Shown: positions 9,893 through 18,750 of the stretch, piece by piece
How positions within the stretch are numbered: position 1 is the stretch's first letter
Layout of the letters: every line of letters starts with the position of its first letter
NCBI RefSeq assembly: GCF_003703975.1
Contig: NZ_QTJY01000002.1
Location: 248,001 to 312,000, forward strand
Direction: 5' to 3'
Length of the DNA: 64,000 nt
Source: Larkinella soli
Lineage (GTDB): Bacteria; Bacteroidota; Bacteroidia; Cytophagales; Spirosomataceae
Position numbers and translations under genes: made by a program
Notes under the pieces: model-generated
The model's input: the letters and a program-made list of their open reading frames with translations, nothing else
Told to the model about the DNA's origin: nothing
The model's database searches: none

Positions 9893-10069
9893 ATGGAATC
9901 ACGCCAGATCAGTGAGCAGAACCTGGATCAGGTGAGCGGAGAAGGGGACGTTACCGCCCCCGACAGCGAAACGCAATCGTCGGCCAGCAGCTCACGCGGA
10001 ACCCGGGATACCGAAGAACACAAAAACCCGAACGATCCGGCCGAGGGCCGGGATGATATTGGGGAATAA
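9893..10069 (+). CDS. Small hydrophilic protein of unknown function
   Basis: A 58-residue protein starting at ATG 9893; the frame is open further upstream but would overlap the preceding acidic gene. It is rich in E, D, S, Q, N and R, has no hydrophobic stretch and looks disordered. It follows the acidic protein by 31 bases on the same strand and may be co-transcribed with it. I do not recognise a family, and a chance reading frame is possible. Confidence 0.45.
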   Translation: MESRQISEQNLDQVSGEGDVTAPDSETQSSASSSRGTRDTEEHKNPNDPAEGRDDIGE

Positions 10070-10085
10070 GGAAGTGGGAATACAG

Positions 10086-10176
10086 AATAGCGAATGTTAA
10101 ATAATGAAAATTGAACTGGCTCCGCAGTGCTGAACCGCAGCGCCATTTCGTTAATCGTTATTCAACATTCGCTATT
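10086..10176. repeat. Intergenic imperfect palindrome, copy 1
   Basis: The outer arms AATAGCGAATGTT (10086-10098) and AACATTCGCTATT (10164-10176) are exact inverted repeats. The centre carries GGCTCCGCAGTGCTGAA. A second palindrome at 19861-19951 has different arms but nearly the same centre. It lies between converging genes and may act as a bidirectional hairpin. Confidence 0.6.
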
Positions 10177-10191
10177 TGCTATTATTGATAG

Positions 10192-11439
10192 TCAGCTTTT
10201 TTCACGGATCACATCCAGCAGGGTATCGCATTTCAGTTCGGTTTCCCGCCATTCCCGGGCGGGGACGGAGTCTTCCGTCAGGCCCGCACCCGCATACAGG
10301 GTGGCCTCCTGCCCTTCCAGCTTCAGACAGCGGAGATTGACGAATAGATGGCTTTCGGTTCCCTGCGACCGGCGGATGTTGATCGGGCCGAGGAAACCGC
10401 TGTAAAACTCCCGCTGGTGGGGTTCCTGCTCCAGAATAAAAGACTGGGCGGCTTCGCGGGGCATTCCGCAGACGGCCGAGGTAGGATGCAGCAGCCGCAG
10501 CATGACCGTCCCCAGCTGCGGGAAATTCACGGCCTGCGTATCGACGGAATAGTCCGTCCGAAGGTGCATCAGGTTTCCGGCTACGACCGTTCTCGGACCT
10601 TCCTCGACGTACTCCCGCAGGCGAATCTTTTTAAAACACCCGATGATGTAACGGCAGACGAGTGCCTGCTCCTCGATCTCCTTCTGAGACCAGAGCGCTT
10701 CCGATGGCCGTTTGGGCTTTCCTTCCGAGTCGTAGGCCGACTGGGTGCCGGCCAGGGCGACGGTGCGGAAAATGCCCTGCGCATCCACGCTCACCAGTCG
10801 CTCGGGCGACGCGCCCATCCAGACCTGGTTGCGGTCGGGCAGGTAGACGGCCGAGACGAAGGCGTTCGGGTAGGCGTTGCAGAGCCGGTTGAAGAGCGCC
10901 GGTATTTCGGGCGGCTCGGCAAACCGGACGGTTTTGGTTCGCGATAAAACCACTTTCCGGAATTCTTCCCGCTCGATCCGGCGGATGGCCCGCCCGACGC
11001 CCTCCTCGAAGCGGTCCTGGTCCAGGGCCGAGCTTTCGACCACGCGGACGGCAGACGGTTTTTTCGATTTTGGGGTAGTGAGTTCTTCCGAAAACCGGCG
11101 GAGCGCCGGATGGTCGGAGGGCACTTTGCTTTGCTCCTCCACCACATTTCCGTCTTCGTCGAACCGCCAGTAGAGGTCGGCCCGCAGGAAGATGGTATGC
11201 TCGCCGTCCGGATTTAGAAACGGGCTGACGGCAAATCCCATGGGCAGTTCCTCCAGATCGAGGCCGACGGTGCCGACCGTACCGGAGGTGTCCATGATGA
11301 GTTCTTTTTCGGTCCGGTTCGGCAGGCGCCAGATGGCTGCGGGAAAACCCGCCCGAACGGCCGCCTGCCAGAGGGTTTGGATCGTTTGCTGATGAAGCGT
11401 TATGGCTGTTTCCTGACCGTCGATTCCGGTTGAATTCAT
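10192..11439 (-). CDS. Isochorismate synthase (chorismate-binding enzyme)
   Basis: A 415-residue member of the MenF/EntC family, which converts chorismate to isochorismate, the first step towards menaquinone (or a siderophore). The C-terminal chorismate-binding domain contains the typical FRKVVLSRTKTVRF, FVSAVYLPD, ERLVSVDAQG, LLHPTSAVCGMPRE and FYSGFLGPI blocks, in family order. Length is normal for a single-domain enzyme. The gene upstream on the same strand, 101 bases away, is a hotdog thioesterase, and DHNA-CoA hydrolysis is also a menaquinone step, so MenF rather than siderophore function is favoured. No siderophore genes are nearby. Confidence 0.9.
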   Translation of the reverse strand: MNSTGIDGQETAITLHQQTIQTLWQAAVRAGFPAAIWRLPNRTEKELIMDTSGTVGTVGLDLEELPMGFAVSPFLNPDGEHTIFLRADLYWRFDEDGNVVEEQSKVPSDHPALRRFSEELTTPKSKKPSAVRVVESSALDQDRFEEGVGRAIRRIEREEFRKVVLSRTKTVRFAEPPEIPALFNRLCNAYPNAFVSAVYLPDRNQVWMGASPERLVSVDAQGIFRTVALAGTQSAYDSEGKPKRPSEALWSQKEIEEQALVCRYIIGCFKKIRLREYVEEGPRTVVAGNLMHLRTDYSVDTQAVNFPQLGTVMLRLLHPTSAVCGMPREAAQSFILEQEPHQREFYSGFLGPINIRRSQGTESHLFVNLRCLKLEGQEATLYAGAGLTEDSVPAREWRETELKCDTLLDVIREKS

Positions 11440-11540
11440 CGTTTACATGCAGGTATTTCTGTTTCAATAACAGTTTGTGAACAAAAAAAGGTTTGCGGGT
11501 CGGAGGGAATTCCGCCATGAAAAACCGCCCTGCTTCCGGC

Positions 11541-11963
11541 TCAATCCCGGCTCTCGATGATGGCGATGGTCAGGCGGCTGATACACACCAGGCGATTCTC
11601 CTCGTCGGTGATCCGGATGTCCCAGAGGTGGGTGGTCCGACCGGTGTGGATCGGGGTCACTTTGCCGTACACCCAGCCTTCCTTCACCGAACGGACGTGG
11701 TTGGCGTTGATCTCCAGCCCGACGGCCCGCTGCTTCTCCGGGTTTTCGAGCAGCAAAAACGAAGCCACGCTGCCGAGCGATTCCGCCAGCACCACCGATG
11801 CGCCCCCGTGCAGGATACCGAACGGCTGGTGAGTCCGGTGGTCGACGGGCATCCGGGCGATGAGATACCCCTCTCCCAGTTCGGTAAACTCGATGCCGAG
11901 ATGCTGAATGAGCGAATTCCGGTGAAATTGCTGCAATGAATCTAAAGACAGACCCTGCTTCAT
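11541..11963 (-). CDS. Hotdog-fold thioesterase, probable DHNA-CoA hydrolase
   Basis: A 140-residue single hotdog domain. The segment HQPFGILHGGASVVLAESLG at residues 45-64 holds the family HGG turn and a Glu at about 61, the likely catalytic base of the PaaI/MenI type. Such enzymes hydrolyse aryl- or acyl-CoA; next to isochorismate synthase the likely substrate is 1,4-dihydroxy-2-naphthoyl-CoA in menaquinone synthesis. That link rests on context. It is probably transcribed together with the downstream synthase gene. Confidence 0.85.
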   Translation of the reverse strand: MKQGLSLDSLQQFHRNSLIQHLGIEFTELGEGYLIARMPVDHRTHQPFGILHGGASVVLAESLGSVASFLLLENPEKQRAVGLEINANHVRSVKEGWVYGKVTPIHTGRTTHLWDIRITDEENRLVCISRLTIAIIESRD

Positions 11964-11981
11964 ATTATAAGGTTTCTTTCG

Positions 11982-11989
11982 TACTTTTG
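11982..11989 (+). promoter_or_regulatory. Possible -7 element for the histidine phosphatase gene
   Basis: TACTTTTG matches TAnnTTTG exactly. It would give a leader of about 150 bases before the start at 12149. The -33 position reads TTCA rather than TTTG, so support is partial. Confidence 0.35.
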
Positions 11990-12148
11990 CGGATGTTTTC
12001 GCGAGAAAGTTAACGTCAAAATAGTAAATAAGAAATGTCGGCCCGCCAATCCGGTGACCCCTTCCGATGCGGTATTGGTTTATCTCTATCTGGTATTTAT
12101 TATATACTATTTCTGTCGAATTATTCGGATAAATAAGGAACTGTTAGA

Positions 12149-12784
12149 TTGAAACATAAAACGATATATCTGATTCGCCACGGCGAAACCGATTATAACC
12201 GCCAGGGCGTTGTCCAGGGAAGTGGGGTGGATTCGGATCTGAACGCGATGGGCCGGGCGCAGGCGCTGGCTTTCCATCAGGCCTACCAGCATATCCCGTT
12301 TGCCAAAGTGTATACTTCCAAACTGAAACGCACCCTTCAGTCGGTGCAGATGTTCATCGACGCCGGCCTGCCGCACGAAAGTTACGAGGGTCTGAACGAG
12401 ATCAGCTGGGGCATCCGGGAAGGAAAAACCCCGAACAATTTCGACAACGAGTATTACCGGACCCTGATCGAAAACTGGTCCGCCGGCCATACCGATTACC
12501 CCACCGAACAGGGCGAAAGCCCCGAACAGGTGGCCCGGCGCCAGAAACCCGTCATCGACCTCATTTTATCCCGCCCCGAAGAGAACCCGATCCTGATCTG
12601 TATGCACGGCAGGGCCATCCGGATTCTGCTCTCCTGGCTGGTCAACCAGCCCCTGTCGGCCATGGATCAGTATGAACACAGCAACCTGTGTCTTTACAAG
12701 CTCAATTACTCCTACTCCACCCAGGAATTTACCATTGAAGTAGCCAACGACAGCACCCACCTGCTGGCGCTGGTCATGCACTAA
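12149..12784 (+). CDS. Histidine phosphatase family protein
   Basis: A 211-residue phosphoglycerate-mutase-like phosphatase. The catalytic LIRHGETDYN sits at residues 8-17, with His11 as the phospho-accepting residue, and the second histidine is His153 in CMHGRAIRIL. The start is a TTG at 12149: it places RHG at the usual distance from the N-terminus, AAGGA lies just upstream, and no ATG is available. No signal peptide is seen, so it is cytoplasmic. Its substrate is unknown, since the family ranges from sugar phosphates to nucleotides. It is transcribed away from the thioesterase gene and not obviously linked to what follows. Confidence 0.88.
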   Translation: MKHKTIYLIRHGETDYNRQGVVQGSGVDSDLNAMGRAQALAFHQAYQHIPFAKVYTSKLKRTLQSVQMFIDAGLPHESYEGLNEISWGIREGKTPNNFDNEYYRTLIENWSAGHTDYPTEQGESPEQVARRQKPVIDLILSRPEENPILICMHGRAIRILLSWLVNQPLSAMDQYEHSNLCLYKLNYSYSTQEFTIEVANDSTHLLALVMH

Positions 12785-12967
12785 GCCGTTCCGGATGGGC
12801 CTGCTTACCCCAATTCCGCCCCATTTGATGTAAATACATTTATATCACGAACGGACCACTAAAAAGCAATCCGGAACCACTCCTGTAATAAAAACCACAC
12901 TTCATCCAGTAAAGGTTATATTCGCTATCGGTACAGTGTCATTGGAGTAGATTTTTGAAGTGAGCGC

Positions 12968-14035
12968 ATGTCGAAGCAAAAAATATATTGGTTCTGTCAG
13001 GTTTTCGGGTGGACTCTTCTGATCATGGTGGAGTATCTCGCCTTCTGGTTGCAGGATGGGTTCAACAGTGATCTTTTTTATCTGGCGATCGCCAATATTT
13101 TCCTCGGAATTACCTTAACGCACCTCTACCGGTTCATCATCAAACGATGGCACTGGGTACGGCTTCCGTTCTTCCGGCTGGCCCCCCGGGTGCTGACTTC
13201 GGTGTTTATTCTGGCGGTGATCATGACGGCCTTCAACCTGCCGCTCGACCTGAAGATCACCCCGCAGTACCTGGTCGATGAGCCGTTTATCGTGTTCGGA
13301 TACCTGCTCACCTGGGGCAAAACCATGCTGACCTGGATTCTGAGCTATACGGCCTACCATTACGTGGAGCGAACCCGCGACGCCGAAATCGAAAAAATTC
13401 TGCTGAAAACTTCCATCCGCGAAACCGAAGCAAAGGTCCTTCGCTCCCAGCTGAACCCTCACTTCGTCTTCAATGCGCTGAACAGCATCCGGGCGCTCGT
13501 CCTGGAAAACCCCTCCAAAGCGCAGCAGGGCATCACCCAGCTCTCCAACATCCTTCGTAACTCCCTGCTGGCCGACCGGCGTAAAACCGTCGAACTTCGG
13601 GAAGAAATCAAAACCGTCGAGGATTATCTGGCGCTGGAGAAGGTCCGGTATGAAGACCGCCTGAACTGCCGGCTGGAAATCGACCCGAAGACGCAATACC
13701 TCCAGGTTCCGCCCATGATGCTCCAGACCCTGGTCGAAAATGCCATCAAGCACGGGGTTCAGAAGGCCATCAACGGCGGTTTTGTGGAACTGACCACCTG
13801 GATCGAGGTCGGAATGCTGAACATCCGCATCCGTAATACCGGCGTTCTGGGCGACAGGGAGGCCTCCGGTGGTTTTGGACTCAAGAATACTTCCCAGCGG
13901 CTCGAACTGCTCTACGGCACCGATGCCAGCTTCCGCATCCGCCAGGAGTCGGCGGACGTGGTCTGCGCCGATATCGTGATTCCGATGCAGTCGGACGGCG
14001 TGTTTCGGCGGAGTGAAGAGCTGAAAAAAGTCTGA
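12968..14035 (+). CDS. LytS-type sensor histidine kinase
   Basis: A 355-residue membrane kinase. Four hydrophobic helices occupy residues ~5-135. A short coiled linker leads to the His_kinase domain (PF06580 type) with SQLNPHFVFNALNSI, where His165 is the phospho-accepting residue. The ATP-binding part follows, with TLVENAIKHG (N box) and GGFGLKNTSQRLELLYG (G box). It should sense an envelope or membrane signal and phosphorylate the LytTR regulator encoded 76 bases downstream. The four-helix input has no recognisable ligand domain. Confidence 0.92.
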   Translation: MSKQKIYWFCQVFGWTLLIMVEYLAFWLQDGFNSDLFYLAIANIFLGITLTHLYRFIIKRWHWVRLPFFRLAPRVLTSVFILAVIMTAFNLPLDLKITPQYLVDEPFIVFGYLLTWGKTMLTWILSYTAYHYVERTRDAEIEKILLKTSIRETEAKVLRSQLNPHFVFNALNSIRALVLENPSKAQQGITQLSNILRNSLLADRRKTVELREEIKTVEDYLALEKVRYEDRLNCRLEIDPKTQYLQVPPMMLQTLVENAIKHGVQKAINGGFVELTTWIEVGMLNIRIRNTGVLGDREASGGFGLKNTSQRLELLYGTDASFRIRQESADVVCADIVIPMQSDGVFRRSEELKKV

Positions 14036-14111
14036 TGTTCCGGACGTGTTGCCAAATCCTTTAACTTAATGCCCCAAAAGGCACCGCCTTGCTCCGGTGC
14101 GCTACCAAACT

Positions 14112-14843
14112 ATGAAAACCCTCATCGTAGACGACGAACGACTGGCCCGCAACGAACTGAGACGGCTGCTGGACAACTTCCCCAAAATCGAGGTCATCGG
14201 CGAAGCCGCCAATGCCGAGGAGGCCCTCAGGATGATCGACGACCTTCAGCCCGAACTGCTGTTTCTGGATATCCAGATGCCGGGCAAGAACGGGTTCGAA
14301 CTGCTGACCTCCATCGACGGAAAATCGCCGGAAGTGATCTTTACGACGGCCTACGACGAATATGCCATCAAAGCCTTCGAGTTCAACGCGCTCGACTATC
14401 TGCTGAAACCCATCGAGCTGAACCGGCTTTCCGAAGCCATCAACCGCATCGAGGAAAACAACCATCACCCCGAAACCGAAGCCCCGCGCCGGGATACCAA
14501 CAAGGTGCTGGGCGAAAATGATCAGGTGTTCGTCAAGGACGGGGAGAAATGCTGGTTCGTCAAACTCGGCAAAGTCCGGCTGTTCGAGTCGATGGGCAAC
14601 TACGTCCGGCTGCACTTCGACGACCAGAAACCACTGGTTCTGAAGTCATTAAATAGCCTTGAAGACCGGCTCGACCCGAACACCTTCTTCCGCGCCAACC
14701 GCAAGCACATCATCAACCTGCAATGGATCGAGAAGATCGAGCCCTGGTTCAGCGGGGGCCTGCTGGTGACCCTCCGCGGGGGCGACAAGATCGAGATCAG
14801 CCGCCGTCAGGCCATCCGGTTCAAGGAACTGATGAGTCTGTAA
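14112..14843 (+). CDS. LytTR-family response regulator
   Basis: A 243-residue two-domain regulator. The receiver domain (residues 1-120) begins MKTLIVDDER and has the phosphorylation site Asp53 in LLFLDIQMPG. The C-terminal LytTR DNA-binding domain spans ~140-243 (FFRANRKHIINLQWIEKIEP). I chose ATG 14112 because it puts the acidic pair at the usual position; an upstream GTG at 14097 would add five residues. It is the partner of the adjacent kinase. A bidirectional terminator follows immediately. Confidence 0.92.
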   Translation: MKTLIVDDERLARNELRRLLDNFPKIEVIGEAANAEEALRMIDDLQPELLFLDIQMPGKNGFELLTSIDGKSPEVIFTTAYDEYAIKAFEFNALDYLLKPIELNRLSEAINRIEENNHHPETEAPRRDTNKVLGENDQVFVKDGEKCWFVKLGKVRLFESMGNYVRLHFDDQKPLVLKSLNSLEDRLDPNTFFRANRKHIINLQWIEKIEPWFSGGLLVTLRGGDKIEISRRQAIRFKELMSL

Positions 14844-14852
14844 GAGTTTCCT

Positions 14853-14892
14853 AAAAAAGCCGGTTTGCTCGATGAGCAGACCGGCTTTTTTT
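14853..14892. terminator. Bidirectional terminator between converging genes
   Basis: AAAAAAGCCGGT and ACCGGCTTTTTTT form a stem, extended by TTTGCTC/GAGCAGA with a small loop. Poly-A on the left and poly-T on the right allow use on both strands: the regulator on + and the oxidoreductase, whose stop codon it touches, on -. Confidence 0.85.
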
Positions 14893-16390
14893 ATACATCC
14901 CGTTCGGCCAGTTCCGTATCGCGGTCGAGGGTCAGGGTAGCCCGGACGGTTTCGTCCTTCAGGTAGTCGGCCCGGAAGGAATCGTCTTCAGGCCGCCCGT
15001 CGAAGGCGATCCGGTCGAAGCCCTGCGCATGGCCCAGATAGGAAAGCGTTTTGTCCTGCTGGAGGCTCCAGAAAAACGGCTGAGCCTCATAGGGGCGGTT
15101 GGCGCCGGCCATGTTCAGCCCGGCGTGGTAGCCCTGCTGTCCGGCCACCTTCCAGTGTTCGATCCGGTAGACCTCGTCGCCGTGCGGAACGTGCGCGATA
15201 TCCCCGGCGGCAAATACCCCGTCTGCGGCCTGTAAAAACCGGTCGACGCGGATTCCGCCGTCTTTTTCGAGGGCAAGGCCGCTGACGATCCCGGTGGCCG
15301 GGCTTACCCCGATGCCGATCAGCACCAGGTCGGTTTCCAGCACCTCACCGTTGTCCAGCACCACCCGCCCGACCTTCTCCTCCCCTTCCAGGCGGTCGGT
15401 CTTGCGGCCTAGCCGGAACCGGATGCCGGCGTCTTCGTGCCACTGCTGAATCTGCCGGCCGACTTCCTCCCCGAAGACTTTGGCAAACGGCACCGGTTCC
15501 GGTCCTACCACCGTGACCTCGTACCCCAGCTTATGCAGGCTCATCGCCCCTTCCAGCCCAATGAAGGAACTGCCGATCACAACCGCCCTCCGGGACTGCC
15601 GGGCCGTTTCCTGCAGTCGGCGGCTGTCGGCCAGTGTCCGCAGCAGAAAAACGTTCGGGCGGTTTTCGCCGGGAAGGCCCAGCCGACGCGGTTCTCCGCC
15701 CATACACAGGAGGAGCTTTTCGCAGGAGAGCGTCTCGCCGGAGGCCAGCGTCAGCCGGCGGGCCGGAACATCGACCTGCGTCACCCGGCAGTTTTTCAGC
15801 AATTCGATGCCGTTCTCCCGGTAAAAGGCTTCCGACCGCAGCGGCATCCATTCCTCGGGAGCCTCGCCCTGGAGGTATTCCTTGCTGCAATTCGGCCGGT
15901 CGTAGGGAACGGTATCTTCGGCGGTGATCATCAGGATACGGCCCGTAAAACCGCCTTCCCGCAGCCCTTCAGCCGCGAAGGCTCCGGCGGCTCCACCGCC
16001 CAGAATGACGTAGACGGCCGGGTTCAGCGGGTCGGCTTTCGCCATGGGGTTCGTGACCCGGTCGGGGGTATCCTCAGGGACGCTCACGATGATTTCCTCT
16101 CCCCGCACCTGCACCTCGTAGGTGGGCAGGCCGTCCAGGGCCGGGGCTTCGAGCCGCCGTCCGTCGGTGAGGTCGAAACAGGCATGATGCCAGGGGCAGC
16201 GGACCCGCCGGCCGTGCAGGGCGCCCTGGGCCAGGGGGGCGCCGTAGTGCGTACATTTGCCGTAGAGGGCGTAGAAAGTGCCGTCGACGCGGGCCAGCAG
16301 CACGTCGGTTTCGCCGGCTTTCACTTCTTTCATCTGCCCGTTTTGGAGTTCGTCGACACGGGCGACGACATAGTCACGAAGGGCCATCAT
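14891..16390 (-). CDS. Rieske 2Fe-2S / FAD-dependent pyridine nucleotide oxidoreductase (AIFM3-like)
   Basis: A 499-residue fusion. Residues 1-110 form a Rieske domain with ligands in KCTHYGAPL (Cys46, His48) and CPWHHACF (Cys65, His68). From ~125 comes a pyridine nucleotide-disulfide oxidoreductase with the FAD motif LGGGAAG, a second dinucleotide site near VVIGSSFIGLEGA, and VFAAGDIAHVP near the end. This layout matches the AIFM3/apoptosis-inducing-factor-like group and ferredoxin reductases with a built-in Rieske domain. It probably passes electrons between NAD(P)H and an unknown partner; no oxygenase lies nearby. The gene follows a TPR-protein gene by 32 bases and is likely co-transcribed. 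The N-terminus has two consecutive Met codons, either of which may start. Confidence 0.9.
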   Translation of the reverse strand: MMALRDYVVARVDELQNGQMKEVKAGETDVLLARVDGTFYALYGKCTHYGAPLAQGALHGRRVRCPWHHACFDLTDGRRLEAPALDGLPTYEVQVRGEEIIVSVPEDTPDRVTNPMAKADPLNPAVYVILGGGAAGAFAAEGLREGGFTGRILMITAEDTVPYDRPNCSKEYLQGEAPEEWMPLRSEAFYRENGIELLKNCRVTQVDVPARRLTLASGETLSCEKLLLCMGGEPRRLGLPGENRPNVFLLRTLADSRRLQETARQSRRAVVIGSSFIGLEGAMSLHKLGYEVTVVGPEPVPFAKVFGEEVGRQIQQWHEDAGIRFRLGRKTDRLEGEEKVGRVVLDNGEVLETDLVLIGIGVSPATGIVSGLALEKDGGIRVDRFLQAADGVFAAGDIAHVPHGDEVYRIEHWKVAGQQGYHAGLNMAGANRPYEAQPFFWSLQQDKTLSYLGHAQGFDRIAFDGRPEDDSFRADYLKDETVRATLTLDRDTELAERDV

Positions 16391-16422
16391 CAGAAGGGTT
16401 AAGGGTAAAAGTTAGGGTTGGA

Positions 16423-17901
16423 TCAGCCGTCCAGTTCGTTCAGGGCGGCCCGGGCCTTGTTGTCGATACTGTTTTTGTACTCGTGTTTCCGGTAGCTCAG
16501 CGCCTTTTGAAAATACGCTTTCGCTTTGGGCAAGTTACGCTTTTGCTGGAAAATGTAACCCAATTGGAGGGACGACGTAGCCCCGAAGGAAAACTGTTCC
16601 GCTTCGCTCAGGACGATGGCCCGTTCAAAAAACGGGATGGCTTCGTCGATGTCGCCCCGGCGCTGATAGATGCGGGCTTTGCGGTAGTTGAACTCGGCTT
16701 TTTCGGCCGGCAGCGGGAAGGCGGCTTCGGAATACGGCCGGAGGGCATCCAGAGCGGTATCGGAAAAACCGCCGTCGGTGGCAAACCGGGCCTTCATCAG
16801 GATCTTCTGCCGGGGCGACACCCCTTTTCTGAAGAACGACTCCGCAAATTTCTGGGCCGCCTTATCCGATTCCACCACCGCAGCTCCGACCTGTTCCACC
16901 TGGCGGAGCAGGGGAAGCGCCCGGGCGTCGTCGTTCGTCAGCCAGGCGCAGAGAAAGAGTTTGTAGTAAGTATCCTTCAGGAAGTTGACGCCCCGGTACC
17001 GGCTCAGAAACTGGCGGTACGTGGCGGCCGCCGACCCGTAATCCGACTTCTGCACCAGGATTTCGGCTTTCAGATAATCCAGAAGCGGGAAGGAAAGATA
17101 CTGCGGACCGGTCGGCCGGTTTTCGAGGTAGTCCAGGGCTTCCCCGCTCCGGGCGTCCTTCATGAGGATGGAAGTGGCGAAGAAATGGAGCAGCAGATGA
17201 TCGGGGTTTTCCCGTACGAGCTGTTTCAGGTCGGCGGCTTCGGCGGCCGAAAACTTCAGGACGTAGGCGTGGATGAGCAGGTCGATCAGCCGGGCTTCGG
17301 TGCGGAATACCGCATCTTTCCGGGCCACGGTCCGGATTTCCTGTAAACCCTGTTTCACATCACCCCGCAGGCCCAGCATGCCCGTTACCCAGGTGTAACT
17401 TTCGGGCACGGAACCGATCAGGACGTGCAGCACGCCGAGGGACTTATAGGTCGGCAGAAAGTCGGGAAACTTCTTCCGGTTTTCTTCGAGCAGCCGGTAG
17501 GCCCGGATGATGTCCCAGCAGGCGCTGACCTCCTGCCCGAATTTTAGTTTGACGAAGGCCCAGTGGAGCCGCACCTCGGCCTGGGTAAGGCGCTGCCAGG
17601 GGGAGGCCGGGTCCAGTTCCCGCAGGCGGTCGAGTCGCTGGTCTTCGCGGTCCGACCACTGCCGAAAGGCGTTTCGGTCGTCGGAAACCAGCAGGGTCAC
17701 CATGTCGGCGAAGTCTTCCAGCCAGAGGGCTATTCCGTTTCCGCGGGCGGTTTCGGTCGCCAGCGCCTTTCGTCCTTCCTGTACTTTCAGCGCAAAGACG
17801 TCGGCGTACGCCTGCCGAAGAGCCGGGGAAAACTCAAAATCGGCTGCCTGAACGCCGACTGCCCAGGGCAGGAGACCCAGAAAGAGGATGACGCTTCGCA
17901 T
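16423..17901 (-). CDS. Exported TPR-repeat protein of unknown function
   Basis: A 492-residue protein with an N-terminal signal peptide (residues 1-19, cleavage after VQAA). The middle is helical. The C-terminal ~130 residues carry TPR-like repeats, for example YRKARIYQRRGDIDEAIPFF and LQLGYIFQQKRNLPKAKAYF, each followed by another helix pair. No catalytic motif is seen. Such proteins scaffold envelope complexes. It starts downstream of a terminator, so it must have its own promoter, and it precedes the Rieske/FAD oxidoreductase gene by 32 bases. The pairing with that enzyme is suggestive but unexplained. Confidence 0.75.
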   Translation of the reverse strand: MRSVILFLGLLPWAVGVQAADFEFSPALRQAYADVFALKVQEGRKALATETARGNGIALWLEDFADMVTLLVSDDRNAFRQWSDREDQRLDRLRELDPASPWQRLTQAEVRLHWAFVKLKFGQEVSACWDIIRAYRLLEENRKKFPDFLPTYKSLGVLHVLIGSVPESYTWVTGMLGLRGDVKQGLQEIRTVARKDAVFRTEARLIDLLIHAYVLKFSAAEAADLKQLVRENPDHLLLHFFATSILMKDARSGEALDYLENRPTGPQYLSFPLLDYLKAEILVQKSDYGSAAATYRQFLSRYRGVNFLKDTYYKLFLCAWLTNDDARALPLLRQVEQVGAAVVESDKAAQKFAESFFRKGVSPRQKILMKARFATDGGFSDTALDALRPYSEAAFPLPAEKAEFNYRKARIYQRRGDIDEAIPFFERAIVLSEAEQFSFGATSSLQLGYIFQQKRNLPKAKAYFQKALSYRKHEYKNSIDNKARAALNELDG

Positions 17902-17928
17902 GGGGCGAAAATACGGGGCGATTTTCCA

Positions 17929-17959
17929 ACAAAAAAGGCCGTCGGGAAAGACGGCCTTC
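17929..17959 (-). terminator. Rho-independent terminator after the zinc-ribbon gene
   Basis: AAGGCCGTC (17935-17943) pairs with GACGGCCTT (17950-17958) around a six-base loop. Read on the minus strand the hairpin is followed by a run of T, so it ends the Nif3/zinc-ribbon transcript. Confidence 0.8.
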
Positions 17960-17982
17960 TGAAAATAGCTTATCAGTTCGGA

Positions 17983-18732
17983 TTACCGGCGGGAAGGCAG
18001 CGGTTCCGGGGCGCCTTCGACGTCGGCGAAAATCCGGCCGCAGTGTTCACAGACGATAATTTTCTTCTTATCCCGGATGTCGGCCTGCCGCTGGGGCGGA
18101 ACGACGTTGAAGCAGCCACCGCAGGCGCCACGCTTCACCATCACGACCGCCAGCCCATTGAGGGCGTTCTCCCGGATCTTGTTGTAGGATTTCAGCAGCC
18201 GCTCTTCGATATGGGTCGCCTGCTGGTCGCGCTCGTCGATCAGGGCTTTTTCTTCTTCCTGGCTCTCGGAGGTGATCTGGTTCAGCTCCTGCATCTTGGC
18301 TTTCAGGTCCTCTTTGCGTTCGTCGAGGGCGCTCTGCGTCGCCTTGATCTCCTCCTGCTTATTGCGGATTTTAAAGGCGGCTTCGTTGATTTTCTTGTCG
18401 GCCAGCTCGATTTCCAGCGTCTGAAGCTCAATTTCCTTTGAAATGGCGTCAAATTCGCGGTTGTTGCGAACGTTCATCTGCTGGTCTTTATAGCGGGCGA
18501 TCAGTTTCTCGGCATCCTTTTTGGTCGCCTTGAACTTATCGATCTCCTCTTCCAGGGTCTGAATGTCGGCGTTGAATTTACCGATACGGGTTTCAAAACC
18601 GGCGATATCGTCCTCCAGATCACGGACTTCCTCCGGCAGATCGCCCCGTATTTTCTTTATTTCATCAAGCTGAGAGTCAATGGATTGAAGTTTGAGAAGC
18701 GCTTCGAGTTTTTGAGCAATCGTCAGTTCCAT
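17983..18732 (-). CDS. Coiled-coil C4 zinc-ribbon protein (DUF164-like)
   Basis: A 249-residue protein. Residues ~10-195 form a long, highly charged coiled coil. The C-terminus has a zinc ribbon with two pairs of cysteines, GACGGCF and IVCEHCG, about 30 residues apart. This matches the conserved bacterial DUF164/CT398 group, which may bind nucleic acid or sigma factors in some lineages. It starts 18 bases after the Nif3-like gene, an arrangement I know from other Bacteroidota, so one operon is likely. The molecular role is not known. Confidence 0.85.
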   Translation of the reverse strand: MELTIAQKLEALLKLQSIDSQLDEIKKIRGDLPEEVRDLEDDIAGFETRIGKFNADIQTLEEEIDKFKATKKDAEKLIARYKDQQMNVRNNREFDAISKEIELQTLEIELADKKINEAAFKIRNKQEEIKATQSALDERKEDLKAKMQELNQITSESQEEEKALIDERDQQATHIEERLLKSYNKIRENALNGLAVVMVKRGACGGCFNVVPPQRQADIRDKKKIIVCEHCGRIFADVEGAPEPLPSRR

Positions 18733-18750
18733 TCGAGATGTTTTTGCTGC

